DNA of 64,000 bases from Sistotremastrum niveocremeum HHB9708 (taxonomy: Eukaryota; Basidiomycota; Agaricomycetes; Sistotremastrales; Sistotremastraceae): contig KV419408.1 in the NCBI GenBank assembly GCA_001630475.1, positions 434,001-498,000 on the forward strand, given 5' to 3'. The notes under the pieces are model-generated. The model did not search any database, was not told the DNA's origin, and worked only from the letters and a program-made list of their open reading frames with translations. The translations under genes were made by a program, and so were the position numbers. Below are positions 37,317-49,704 of the stretch, in pieces. How positions within the stretch are numbered: position 1 is the stretch's first letter; each line of letters starts with the position of its first letter.

Positions 37317-39192
37317 TCAAAGTATCTTCGTCACGAGACCGGTACCCACTGGCGGTAATGTTAAATGAAGGTCGCATAGGTGGTGCCACATGCTTACCGG
37401 TCTTTCCTCCCTCTCTAAGCGTAAAACGAGATCCAACTTCAGCAGCGACGTCATGGACGAGGTCGCAGACAAGTTCGACGTTGTCTCCAGGCATGACCTT
37501 GGAACATTGAACAATCGAGGAAACACTACAAATTTAAGGACGGGACGTACCATCTTCTCTTCAGGATCGGGGGTTCCTTCGGGGAACGAAAGCCCAACCG
37601 TAATGTCAGCGGTTCGAAGGAAGAGCTGTGGTCGATAATTGCTCATGAACGGAGTGTATCGGCCGCCTGGTTCGGAATTTGAAGCCTCGATTATGGAATC
37701 TTCAATGCAAACATACCTTCATCCTTGGTCAAGACGTAAACTTGTGCTTGGAATTTCTTGACAGCTTTGATGGAGCCAGGCTGCGCAATGACTTGGCCAC
37801 GTTTGATCTGTTCGCGCTTGACACCTCGAAGAAGTGCACCCATATTGTCACCAGCTTCACCCTGAGACTCTGCGTCAGGTATGTTAAGACTCAGAGGCAT
37901 TGATGGCTTACCCGATCAAGCTCCTTATGGAACATCTCAATACCGGTCAAGGTGGTCTTGAGCGTGCTGCCTAACCCGATGATCTCGACCTCATTGCCCT
38001 TGATGGCGCTCCCTCTTTCCACCTACTTAACTTGAGCGATGATACATATAATGCCCGACGCCAACTCACCCTTCCCGTGGCAACGGTTCCACGGCCAGAA
38101 ATGGAGAAAACATCTGTGGGATAAATTAAGAAATTAGAGATAACCGATCAAAGGTTGAGATATACCTTCAACAGGCATCAAGAAAGGCTTCTCGAGATCG
38201 CGCGCCGGGAGATCTAACCACTCATCGCATGCTTTGACCAGTGCTTCGATTTTATCGGCGCCGATTTCCTTGTCACGGCCCTCCAGAGCTGCCAATGCCG
38301 AACCAGTGATGATGGGAGTTTCGTCGCCGTCAAAATTGTACGTGGAGAGGAGCTCGCGCATTTCCATGTCGACGAGTTCGAGCATTTCGGGATCGTCGAT
38401 TTGGTCGACTTTGTTCACGAAAACTACCAGTTTCTTGATTCCGACTTGTCTCGCGAGCAGAAGATGCTCTCGTGTCTGGGGCATTTGACCATCAGTTGCT
38501 GAGACGACCTAACAGCAGAGGGGTAAGAGATCAAGCACTAATCCAAAAGCAACAACTTTACGATTATTGCACCATCCATCTGAGCAGCTCCGGTGATCAT
38601 GTTTTTGATGTCTACCATAAAAGTTAGTGACGGAGGGAGGAGGATATAGCACCACACGCACAATCAGCGTGACCAGGACAATCAATATGTCCATAATGTC
38701 TTGAATCGGTTTCGTATTCGACGTGCGATGAATTGATTGTAATGCCACGAGCCTTCTCCTCAGGCGCTTTGTCGATTTGAGAATAATCAGTGAACTTGGC
38801 ACCACCTTTTTGAGCAAGAATCTTCGTGATAGCGGCCGTTAATGTCGTCTTTCCATGATCAACGTGACCTATTGTGCCGATATTCATGTGGGGTTTGTCG
38901 CGAGAGAACTTGCCTGCCGCCTCAGCATAGTGGCGGCGTGAAGCTAAACCTGTGTTCAGATAGAGTGAATGCATAGACGTCATTCTCTTACCATGGGCCA
39001 AGGCGTTCCTTCTAGATGTAGAGCTCCATGAAGGACGATGAGCTTGGGCTGTTCGCGTACTGAAAAACGCCCTCGACGACACTGAGTCGATGATTAGAAC
39101 AGTCTTACCATTATAATGAGCACAATCATACCCAAAGACGGATTCGTCGACCAAGTGGTATTTTTCAGGAATGCATGAGGGGATCTCAGCAT
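37317..39192 (-). CDS. TUF1: Mitochondrial translation elongation factor Tu
   Basis: This GTPase delivers aminoacyl-tRNA to the mitochondrial ribosome. The ATG at 39192 opens a presequence ([20 protein letters not shown] then [10 protein letters not shown]) that needs two introns to reach the mature start [23 protein letters not shown]-binding motifs are complete: [22 protein letters not shown] (switch I), DCPGHADY (restored by splicing GAT T/AC), NKVD and GSALAALEG. Domain 2 and 3 landmarks include GRGTVATGR, the [20 protein letters not shown] segment and [20 protein letters not shown]. The last intron splits the penultimate segment, and the protein ends TKIL. The gene starts 62 bp from PEX14 on the other strand and lies upstream of GCV3 on the same strand. 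Confidence 0.95.
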
Positions 39193-39254
39193 GGTGCACG
39201 TCCAAGTCCAAGAAATTTCAGGGCGCTTATTTTCCCGCGGTTAGCTGTTCCTAC
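39193..39254. promoter_or_regulatory. 62-bp bidirectional promoter TUF1 / PEX14
   Basis: The two start codons are separated by only 62 bp. Both transcription starts must lie in this gap or overlap the opposite gene. No TATA box is evident. A TTTCCCGCGGTTAG word lies near the centre. Confidence 0.6.
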
Positions 39255-40302
39255 ATGTCCGACAGAGCTGAGCTCCTCCGCAACGCAGTCTCGTTTCTTG
39301 CGGATCCCAAGGTTTGATAGTATGGCTATCTCTATATAATTTGCTTAAGCCCATTCAGACTAGCGATGCGCCTTTCGGACAACGTATCCAGTTCTTAGAA
39401 TCAAAGGGTCTTACGCCAGCGGAAATCGAGCACGCTCTCCTTGAAGCAGCAGTCAATAAAGGGCATACATCTTCAACTCCAATCCAAAGCGTCTCTAGTC
39501 ATGCTCCCTACCAGCAAAGTTTGTATGGCCTGACAGCACCACCTGCTCCTCGTCAACTTGACTGGCGAGACTACTTTGTATGCATGCCCTGGTTCTCGGA
39601 GATATCATCACTGATGCTTTCCAGATCATGGCCGTTGTTTCTGGTGGGGTCATGTTCGGGATCGCATCCCTAGCACGAGTACTCTGATCCTCCATTCATT
39701 TCCGCCATGTCTTGACGATGTTTTGCAGAAATACGTGCTACCGCATCTCAAGCCACCTTCAATTACTCAATATGAAGCAGACGCGGAAGCTTTGGATGCC
39801 AAATTTCAAGAAATTGAAACACTAGTCCAGGAAGTTCATCGTGAAACAGAGGTGGCTCGGGAACTGATTGCTTCGCAAACGGCCAAAGTTGATGGTCTCG
39901 TTGACGAAGTCGAGTCGACGGTGAAGGAGCTGAAGGAGAGCGATGTCAAGAACCGAGACGACTTGCGCGAGATTCGGGAAGAAATTAATGTGATCAGAGA
40001 GATGCTGCCCAAGGTCGGTCTCGCTCTGTGTCTTGAACGTGGTAATGGTCACTCAGTAATGTCCACAGATGATCGAAAAGAACAAGGAGTTGACCAATGC
40101 TTCATTGGGAGAGATTAGAGAAGAACTTGGGAAGCTCGGCACTCTCTTGAAAAGTACAACAACGAGACCAGCCCTCGGTAGCCCTGGCGCACTGTTCTCC
40201 TCAACCTCCACGCCGCAGATTCCTACCAAACCGTCACTTCCCGCCTGGCAACTTTCTACCCCGGCAACACCTCCTGCTTCAACGCCTGATGCGTCCACGT
40301 AG
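39255..40302 (+). CDS. PEX14: Peroxin 14, peroxisomal docking protein
   Basis: Pex14 is the membrane docking site for the import receptors Pex5 and Pex7 and is part of the import pore. Exon 1 (MSDRAELLRNAVSFLADPK) and exon 2 (FGQRIQFLESKGLTPAEIEH) form the conserved N-terminal three-helix domain that binds WxxxF/Y motifs. A hydrophobic segment (IMAVVSGGVMFGIASLA), formed across an intron junction, serves as the membrane span. A coiled coil follows (KFQEIETLVQEVHRETEVAR; VESTVKELKESDVKNRDDL). The C-terminus is Pro/Ser/Thr-rich and disordered, ending TPDAST. The length of about 310 residues is in the fungal range. Confidence 0.92.
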
Positions 40303-40457
40303 AATTAAGTCGTGCACTATGTCCTTGTAATATCTGTATCAATATCTTTGTCGATATCAGGCACTGTTCTGGAGGAAGATGTCGGAATGCGGAGACAGGG
40401 TCCCGGTGAACACTGGCTCACTACTGGAACCAGTCGCGAACTAAAGGTTCGCGAGCT

Positions 40458-43361
40458 ATGTTCTCTCAATTTATCAACGTAGTGGAGAATCTGGCACATA
40501 CAACTGCCAACTCCTCCCATAACTCTCACTCAAATCCCCAAACGCCCGAGGCAGCGAATGCCAATCGTTCAACCACGAGCCCGGGCGACGCCCATGCACG
40601 ACGTTCCTTAAATATCCCAGCACCCGGATATCTTGCTGAATCCGCTCTCTCTGGAATAAGACACAGTCTTTCCCTGCAACGGTCAGGTTCTCCGGTCCAG
40701 GGCCAAAGACGCAGCCTGCCTGCCGAGAGCGAGCTCAAGACCGTTTCTCCCAAACCTGCTTTGGAAGACAGACTGAAAGCCAATTTCGTCATTGGAGATA
40801 CCAGCACGTCCAACACTCCCAATATATCTGGAAGAGCTACTCCTCTTCGCTCTATCAATCCCGCGAGCGTTCCATTACCCTCCTCCCCACCCCTGCCAGC
40901 GTCATTAAGCGACCCATTGAGCCTTGACTCTATAACAACCCAATCACTGGATATACCTCAACCGATCCAACGGGAACCGAAGCCTTCGAATGAAATTCCG
41001 GTCGATCCCTCACCAACAACTCCCAGTGGCGTGCTGATACCAAAAGCTCCTACCAAACCATCGGTGCCGCAGTCACCGGATATATTGGAAGCTAGCATCC
41101 CGCTCCCGGATGACGAAAATATCATACTCGATGGCGAGCAGACTTCCTCTGTCCCGGTATCAACACATGCAGTAGATGATTTTACGTCACGACCACAACC
41201 TCCAGAAATGCCTGAAGCGGTAAGTGATGCGAGGCCGGATATAGATCGTTTGCAAGAGAAGCTGAAAGAATTAGAGAAACGGCTAGGAGGTCAGTTTAAT
41301 TCTAGTCTTCATCGTGCCATGGCTTAACAGGGAACAGAGATGTCGATTTCCTATCAGGCTTTACAAGCACAACGAGAGGCAGCAAATTCAGCCCTTCAAG
41401 AAATCAGTCCCGTGGAGGGTATCCATGATGTCACGGGAATCAAAGATTTCATAGCTGGCTTACAGACTAAGACTCAAGTGCGTAGAGCGAACCCAAGAGC
41501 TGTATTTATACTCACGCTGTCCACAGATGTCCACCGACGAGATAAAACGGTTGAACGGCAAAATAGCCCGTGAGCTGTCGCTATACCAAGCCTTTCTATA
41601 ACTCATCGAAGTTGCGTTGCAGAACAGGAGTCACGCACAGAGGAGTTGCGGGACATCCATCGGCTAGAGTCGGCCTCGCAATCGGACCAAATCGAACGGC
41701 TAAGAAAGCAATTGCTCGAATCCGAGTCTCTCCTTTCTGCAGCAAGTGCGGAGACACAAGATAGAAGGACAGAGCTGGACAACCTTCGTCGTGATCTGGA
41801 GAAGTCTCAGAACACTGCGAAAGACGAGGAAGAAAAGCGCACGAAGGCAATCTCTCTTCTCAAAACTGTCAGACAGAAGTTGCTGAAGGCTGAGAAAGAA
41901 CGGGATGAAGCAACTGAAGAAGCCAAAGTCCTACGAGAGAAGGACAAGAATACGAGACAGGCCGAACGGTCTGAACGGCAGCGCCTTGAGAACGAAATCG
42001 GAAAGATCAAGGCTGACGGTGAATCTGACCTTCGGGATCTGCGGCTATCACACGAGAGAGGCGTTGAATTAGTCCGGGAACGGCTCATTAAAGAGTCAGA
42101 ATCTCGCGCCGCTGTGTTAGAGCGGGAGATAGCGAGTCTGAAAGTAAGCAGTTTGCTCTTTGCTGAGCGTCTGTCTTACTTGTCCCACAGAGTATTCACA
42201 ATGAGGAGCTGTCTAAACGAATGTCCCGTATTTCTTCTCTGGAACAGTCCCTCCAGGCTTTGACCAGTGAAAAGGATGATTTATTCGATCGACTGCAGCT
42301 ACGTGCCGCGGAACTGGAATCTTCGCAATCCCATCTTCAGGCCCTCCAGTCCAAGACAACTGAACTCCAGTTTCAACTGAGGGAGTCTTCGGAGCGCCTT
42401 GCAGTTTCTTTGGAAGAACTAACAGAACTACGGGAAACTCTTCCCAGCTCAGGCACGATGACTTCGGCAGAAGAAGTCACGAGGCTTCTGCTCGAGACCG
42501 AGGGGAAATATGAAGCAAAGCTCAGCGAGCTGAGACAGCGAATCCGGTCCTTGGAGAAAGAGCGAGCTGAGTCGGAAGAAGAATGGAGTCGTAACCTTTC
42601 TGAGAAGACGAAGGAATTAGATCGATTACGAAGAGATCTTGGGGCCAAAGCCAAGGAAACTAACGAGAATGCAGAGCGAGGCAAGACCCACGAGGCGAGG
42701 ATCGCTGAGCTGGAAGGAACCATTCGTCAGCTTCAGCAAGATGCCAAGGTCCAGGAGCTTGTCCGGACGGAACTAGAGTTCAAGCTTGCCGCCAGCAAGG
42801 ACAAAAATGCTGATCTCGAACAAAATCTTGAGGAGGGATTGCTCCGGATCAAGACCATCGAAAAGCACTTGGACGAAGCTCGTGGTCGCGAGAGCCAACT
42901 AAAGACTAGCAACAAGGCAAGTTGATCGTGACTGTCTTCTTCAGCTGCTTACTGTGGAGGATAGACCCTCCGAGAGGAGCTTCGGAAAGTGCAGTCGTCG
43001 CAAGCATTATTTGAACGTCAACGCAACCCCGGCGTTGGCTATTGGGGCGCATCCAGTTCCCGGTCAAATGGTTCAAGTCCTGAGATAGCGCCTCGACATT
43101 CTAGCGAATCGATCTCTTCACAAACCTCGAATGCCATGGTTGCATCTGGCAATGAGGACGAGGAAGCCGTGAGCTTGGAATATATTCGCAATATCATTTT
43201 ACAATTTTTGGAGAACAAGGAGATGAGAGTGAGTTCGCCAACAAAATTTTACGAGTGCAACTTTTGCTAAACTTGAATACCAGCCGAATCTTGTGCGAGT
43301 GCTGTCGATGATATTGCGATTCACGCCGCAAGAAACGAGGCGACTGATGGCGAAAGTGTAG
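40458..43361 (+). CDS. Golgin with C-terminal GRIP/GRAB-type domain (Rud3/Imh1-like)
   Basis: This is a long coiled-coil tether expected on Golgi membranes, where it would capture vesicles under control of Arf/Arl GTPases. The N-terminal 260 residues (MFSQFINVVENLAHTTANSS) are Ser/Pro-rich and disordered. From LQEKLKELEKRLGG onward the protein is almost continuous heptad coiled coil over several exons. Examples are LLKTVRQKLLKAEKERDEAT, RISSLEQSLQALTSEKDDLF and RSLEKERAESEEEWSRNLSE. The C-terminus has the small helical domain YIRNIILQFLENKEMRPNLV then RVLSMILRFTPQETRRLMAK, matching the pattern of GRIP and related GRAB domains that bind Arl1 or Arf1. I cannot decide between Imh1 and Rud3 orthology. 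The stop follows MAKV. The short MFSQFINVVENLA amphipathic N-terminus may be a lipid-packing sensor (inference). Confidence 0.83.
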
Positions 43362-43725
43362 CGCACGAATTTATGAGACGACAGGTTTTCTTGTAGCGGC
43401 AGATCCATCTTCTATCTTCTTTGTTTTTTGCACACACATAGTTCTACGTCGATGCTGGTCATTCTCACGCGGTTGCCTAAATCACAGCTGAATTGTTATC
43501 GGGCGCCTATTCATGGGCGTCACTTCACGACACTTTCACGACTCAAGGTACTGTACTCGTGACTGAGAAGATCCACATCGCACCTTGGTACTGCGAACAA
43601 TTGCTCTAATGTCAGATACCAGAGCCGTAGTGGATAAGATTACCAGGGCATCATTTTTGTCCGGCGCATCATCTGCGAAAGTTGGTCGTTACAAGCACAT
43701 CCTTTGACTCACTCTGACTGGGATC
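43362..43725. other. Intergenic spacer
   Basis: About 360 bp lies between the golgin stop and the start of the Med5 candidate, on the same strand. I see no gene or clear promoter element. Confidence 0.45.
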
Positions 43726-46700
43726 ATGCCTCAGTGGATTTCATTTTTGCAAACATACGAACACGAAGGAGCATCCGGAATCCCTGATGAAAGAGCCTCC
43801 GCCATTTGTGGTACGTCTCGCTCCAGGCTAAACCCAAGCTGTGTTTTGGCTCATATTGGGTTGTAGGAGCATTGTTTTCCTTGTTTCCTTCGTACCCCTC
43901 AGAGGCTCTGGTGGACTACTCTCGACATGCTTTAGTGAATGATCTGGTTCCCTTGTCCTCATTTGTCGTGCACTTTTTGCGCGCCGCTCGAAATCCCATG
44001 ATGCACAATACCGCAACTATTGACTTGCTGGTTCGGCTGATATTGGAGCGGCATTATGCCAATCACCAACTTACCGCTCTGGGATCAGTTGTTGCATTCA
44101 ATGAACCCGTACTTGGAGTCCTGGCGATGGTCCAAGACGGCCTCTGGCTCGTCAGAACTGCGTACACCCTTCCAATTTCGTCTTTCCATCAACCCCTGCA
44201 ACCTATCTGTCAACTGCTGGTTCTCATACTCTCCTGTGTTGGGGATATGTCACATATTTCGACCAATGATGCCGTGACATACTATACTGAAGCTAGTGAC
44301 GTTCTGCATACTCTGACATTTCAAACGGATCTTCGACACTCTCTTGATATGTTTCTGGTGGCTTTAAACCTTGTCCTTGGAGACGAGGCCAAAGTGGCAC
44401 GTGAGACTGACCTCATTCATGCTATGCAAATGGCGATCGGGAGATACGATATTGTGGCTCCTGGAGTAGGGTCAGATCTGGTCAGCAGTGGATTGATCGT
44501 TTACCATCTAGTGCGCCAAAATATTTAGCGGCCAATTCATTGTACTTATGCTAGAACAACAGTTGATACATCGAGGAAGAACTGTGGGCTGTGGCAATGA
44601 TGCTCATAGTTTGGCCATGTTGCTAGCACTATTTCGATCAACCCCATCGACTTTGGCCGGCTTCTGTACCCAGATTCTTCTTGCCGCCTTTGATATATTG
44701 GCACAAGCAATGGCTCGAAAATCAAGTGTTCTTCTGCATCGTGATTTCATTTTGGGCAGGGTTGGTGAAAACCTACAATATTGACGTGTTACTGAGTTAT
44801 CATGTAGCTTCCACGCTTGCTCAAAACATTCACCGCAGAGGTACAATCTGATTTGGGAGAGGGTGCTGACCCGGTACGTTCTTTTCGTGTCCACTGAAAG
44901 CACGATGTATGGTCTCATGGCACTTCAGACTGAGGCACTCCAGGCTGCAATCACGGAAATATTCACGAACCACGTTGACAAGCTAAACAAGTGCGAAGAT
45001 CCCGTGGAGAGTGCGGCCGAGACTGGTCCACAGGATCGCCCCGCAGCAACGTCAGATCCTTTTTGCCCTTGCTTTGCTAGATCATCTGAACACATTCTAG
45101 ATCTACTTCGTTCATATTTTGTCTCCTGAAATCGCTGTTGGATCTGGACCTGATCCGCCAACCATTCGCCTTGCTTTATGCTCCCACTTTAGCCGATGGC
45201 CCGAAAGGTGCTCAATTAGAGGCCATGGAGTTGGGGCTCAGTCCTGAGGTTCTTAGTCATGCGTCGATATACTGCACGAGAGCTTATCCGGCCTATCCAG
45301 CAACTTCTTGAACAAAAGTTGGCCTCCACCGTCGCTTTGGACGAGTGGAAGTCTCTAGTTGATAGGGCTGCCCAAGACTATGCACTTCACCGATGCGTAG
45401 CAGACCTCACCCTCAAGGTGAGCTTGATCTCAACGTCTGTTTGACCAACCTGATGTGGTAATTTGCAGAAATTTGCATCCCTCTCTCGCAGTCTTGATGT
45501 CGATCAACTTGGTACCTTATGTAAATTGCTCAGTCTTGACGACAGGCTACTTGAAATACTGTCGTTGCATACTTCTCTACGTGACTTTGTGGCGTATGGA
45601 TTGTTATTCTTGGAAGACTTTGACTATGAAACAGTCGGTATGCCTGTGCATACATACCTGCTACACTAGCACCACTCAACTCGTATAGGCGACCCTCAAT
45701 CGGCTGTTACTTTGTCAGGAGAAGTTGTATTGTTTGTGCAGCTGCTCACTTACCGCTATCAGGTATGCATCTACGGCACACATTTCTTCCATTGCTGATT
45801 CGTCATGTAGTTGAAGCCTTGTCGTTTTGTGGTCGATGAAAGAGAATGCAAAACAATCTACTTATCCACGATTTACCAAACATTAAGACCGTCGACGTTG
45901 AGTCCGGAGGATCGGACGCTATTTCAAGCCTGGTCGTCGGCATTATTCGACAAGAGCAGTGAAGGTATAGAGGACAACCTCTTAAGGTATTCAGAAAATC
46001 AAATTTCTGTCCCTATTCACGTCAGGCTCATATCTTGCAGAATGACGAATCCCGAAAAGTTGTTATACCTTGCTCCTTCATTATTTTCACAGGCTATCGC
46101 AGCCACTCTTACTCGAGCCATTGACTTGGATGTCTTGAAGAGTGGAGTTTCATACTTCTTGGGCGGACTACTGAATTGGACCTTGGTGGGAGTCCTCAAT
46201 TATTTGATCGCAGATATCAACAGAGCAGGGTATGTGGTCGTGGCATTCACGGTCAGTTTGATCTGATCAATATACAGTTTCAATGCTCTCTGTCAATTTG
46301 AAGTGCTTCAAAGTATCTTCGCTTCCCCCGGATGCCCGAAGACTGTACTGCAGATCTGTGGGCACTCTTTGCTCCGGTTGCTTTCGGATCGGAAATTAGA
46401 ACACGTGAAACAGAGGTACAAAGTGAATGACACTGGCATTCGTCAAGCCCTCTCTCGAGTTTTCCCTCCCCAAAAAGGTGAGCTTGGTATACCCGAGAAA
46501 TTTTTCGTACTAACGAAATTGAAAGAGATCAAAACTCCCTGGCCGAATGTAGCTCGAAACGCAGTGCAAGAAGTGATTGCGATGAGTCGAGCGGGCAGCG
46601 CGCCACTCCTGAACATTTCGAGCTGTGTGAATACCCTCGGTCCGATTCAATTCCTTGCTCTGCTCTGGGAAGGACTGTCCTTAGCGGCAAGCAACGGAGA

Positions 46701-47085
46701 ACACTCATCAGCGAGACAAATTGGCGTATTTTGTCTCGCCGCTGTACTCCCTAAGCCGCACCCCCCTCTTCTTCCTATATTCATCAATAACACCCTCCCT
46801 TCGATCTTGACCAACCTCGATGCCCAAATACATCAGCAAACTCAATCTAACCACATCGAGCTACTGGGGGAGATGCTCGCGACTGCACTTTTCAGGTTCC
46901 TGCATTTCGAGAGAGTATCGCAATCTCACATGGACTCGGGCAGCCGTTCGAGTACCCAGCTCGCGCGAATGCTGACCAGTGCCTTGACACGGTCATCAAG
47001 CTCAACAGCTCCACTTGTCTTGCAGCGCGTCATTTCGTCTCCTGGCTTTGTGTCTAATTTTCCAGGATCTATATCAACTACATGA
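43726..47085 (+). CDS. Probable Mediator complex subunit 5
   Basis: This is a large all-helical protein without membrane segments, built from many exons. The start at 43726 (MPQWISFLQTYEHEGASGIP) splices to GALFSLFPSYPSEALVDYSR. Later blocks are SLVDRAAQDYALHRCVADLT, LSLDDRLLEILSLHTSLRDF and VAYGLLFLEDFDYETVGDPQ. Then comes SGVSYFLGGLLNWTLVGVLN followed by YLIADINRAG. This last block, and the VLFVQ segment before it, resemble Med5/Nut1 of basidiomycetes as I remember them. Med5 is a fungal tail-module subunit of Mediator with weak sequence conservation. The protein ends VISSPGFVSNFPGSISTT at roughly 1,000 residues, a fitting size. The assignment rests on memory of the family rather than a motif, so another helical-repeat protein remains possible. 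Confidence 0.62.
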
Positions 47086-47132
47086 CTGTATATTAGTGCG
47101 GATTTCAAAGGTATTAATATATTTGTGCTACA

Positions 47133-48909
47133 TCATGGTCTGGTATCTGGAGAGTTTCCAGTGCTAGTGACTGGAATATCAGTGGGTATTTCGCCAGGTG
47201 GACAGCAGGCATTGGTGATGTTACAGTCCTGTCCTGGAGGACAACTAATAAGGCATTGAGTGTCTACGGAAGTCTGTTCAAGTGGCGTCAGGATTTTGAC
47301 TTCCCGCGGGAAAAGAAAGCACGTACACTATATTCCAAGTTTTCTGAGGTTACGGTGTCGGACGAGAACTCGGGCTGAATGGTAGCGGAATGGACACCAT
47401 GATCATGGAGGACTTTTCGCATTTGCATGGCTAGATCCATGTAATCCACCCCAGAGGATACCCAGACATGTAGAGAGGCCACAATCTTCGTCTCTGATAA
47501 CTGCCACACGTGCAGCTCGTGGACTGATTGTACACCAGGCAGTCGAAGGATAGCAGTCCGGATATCTTCGACGGATATCGAAGAAGGGGTTCCTTGGAGG
47601 AGGATGAAAGCCGCACTTCTCACTAACAACAAGGGTGAGAAGCATAAAAACATAAGAACGAAAGAACGAACCAAGTGGCAATGCCGACGAGAAAATGATA
47701 CAGGTAATGAGCAAGCTGACAGCAGGATCGAAGTAAAATCGACCCTTCGTATGCGCAAGCCAGATGACTAGACCACTGAGAATGACACCAATATTGCCCA
47801 ACGCATCGCCCGTGACATGAAGAACCAAAGCTCGCATATTCATGGAGCCATTATGCGAATGACTTTCCTTGGAAGGTCTAGATACCGACGGCGCATCAGT
47901 CGATTGCCGAGGGGTAGGCTCATGTCCCTGTGAAGAGCCGCTATGGTTTATAGAGGGTGCTCGTGAGGGGGTACGAGGAGGGGATGGATTGGTGCCTGAA
48001 CCTGAAGGGACACGTTCTTTGAGCACGAGGTCTTCGTCTGGTAGAGTCGTTGTGGCTCGAGATGACAGATTTTGCATTTCATGAGCAGCTTGTACGAGGG
48101 ATGCACGAGTTTGGGCGGGGTGACCTTCGAGGGATGAAGAAGAAGAATTGGGATGGGCTGTACGTTGGGCTTCGAGGTCTAACTCTGCATTCTGAGGAGA
48201 GTGTGATTTGTTTCCTTCAGAGTCTCCGTGCGAATGGTCGTGCTCTGTCAAATCTCAGATGGAGGGCATGGCTCTAAGAAATATCGAGACGTACCGTGGA
48301 ATAGGAACAAGCCAAGGATGTTAGATGCTAACCCGAGACAACCCACTATCACGACCAACATTGGATTGGACACCTCTACACTTTTGATTCAGATAAATGC
48401 CACAGGATGACGTCAGGACCACCAACCTTGGATATTGAAGAACCTTTGAATCGCTTCGAGGAAGATGGAGAAACAGAGAGCGAGAAGGAAGACGCCGTTC
48501 ATCAGGGCGGCCACGATCTCTGCACGATTCCAACCATAAGTGAATTTCAAGGTCTTTGGATTGTTGGAGAGCTGGAAGAGAGGTTTCAGTAGGAAGAAGC
48601 GTTGAGATCAGTCGATCACGAAGCACCTTGATTGCATATAACGCGACCACCAAACTCAGGACATCGCTGAAGGTCAAAGTCAACCTTCCGTTATGAGACG
48701 TAGGGGTAGTATTGCTTACTTGAGCATATGGAAACTATCTGCGACCAACGCCAACGATCCCACCACATAACCTTGACGAAGAATGAGAACCGACGCTTTC
48801 CCGATAAGCCACAATGATACACACCGACAGTTATCTCTGCGATAAAAAAGAGAACATCGATAACCAACAGAGTCTTGATTCTCGTCGAACGGGACCAGGA
48901 GAGCTGCAT
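47133..48909 (-). CDS. CDF-family zinc transporter (Zrc1/Cot1 type), copy 1
   Basis: This transporter moves Zn2+ (possibly Co2+ or Cd2+) from cytosol into the vacuole or ER in exchange for protons. The start at 48909 (MQLSWSRSTRIKTLLVIDVL) runs into helix 1. Splicing gives YVVGSLALVADSFHML followed by helix 2, with the transport-site His/Asp pair. The helix 5 partner is VLHVTGDALGNIGVILSGLV (HxxxD). A cytosolic His-rich loop (FHEHDHSHGDSEGNKSHS, then about 120 disordered residues) lies between helices 4 and 5. The C-terminal cytosolic domain is GVQSVHELHVWQLSETKIVA. A final exon adds a Cys-rich tail (QCLISCPPGQDC then NACCPPG). Copy 2 at 50756-52482 is a close paralogue in the opposite orientation. 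Confidence 0.92.
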
Positions 48910-49704
48910 GGACGTTGAGGAAGAAACAGGTGCCGGACGTGTGGGGCGTGTTCCGGGAATGAGAGGGGTTTTGGCAAGTCACTGGCTGTGCGTCACGTTG
49001 AGCTGCATTGAGCTCGAGAGGATACAAGCGCCAGGGAGTAGCTCCCCAGAAAATGACTTGCGGTCGAATTCATGCCACAAAGTCGAGAACAAGCCTCGTG
49101 CGAGTCTCCGCTGCGTCGGTCACGACTTGTGCGTGGTTCTGACACAGACACAGCCACTCCGAAATTATTGATGAAACACTTTGTACTTGCCAATTTTAAT
49201 GGGGCAAGTCATTTTATTCGGAGAAAGTTCGTGTCGAAGCTTGCGTATGTCTGTCGTCGTCGTACTCTGCAGCGCACTGGCGCGGAACCAAGATCTTCCT
49301 GATTCATGCCTTCCAATACATAATTATATTCATTTATAGGGTCGACGAAGATATAGCATTTCATGATTTTCATCAGAACGCAAGAATCCTGACTGACAAT
49401 CATACATCTGATTTCGACACAAACGCCGTATACGCGTAGCCGAAGCTCAAAATGACAGAAGCTCGACGCCGGATGAACTCTTTCCCTCTGTAACAAAATT
49501 TTCTCTCCAAAATGGCTGAAGAAGCAAATCTCAAACAAACGGTCATGACGATGACGATGAGCAAAAATTGCTGGAAAGTTGCCCAGCAAATGCTGACGGA
49601 GCAAGATAGGAGGTTAGCCGGCTCCGGGTTAGGCGATCCCAACGCCGTTCCGACGCTTAGCTCTGCCCTGAATTGAATTTTGCTTCCGCTCGCTTGTTGC
49701 ACAG
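48910..49704. other. Upstream region of zinc transporter copy 1 and NAA40
   Basis: This divergent gap is about 795 bp. A 131-codon minus-strand frame (49209-49604) and others have no recognisable domain. The region must contain both promoters. I see no zinc-responsive element that I could name with confidence. Confidence 0.4.

Noticed and set aside
49209-49604. 131-codon minus-strand frame upstream of zinc transporter copy 1
   Set aside because: I find no recognisable motif, and no splice structure connects it to the transporter.
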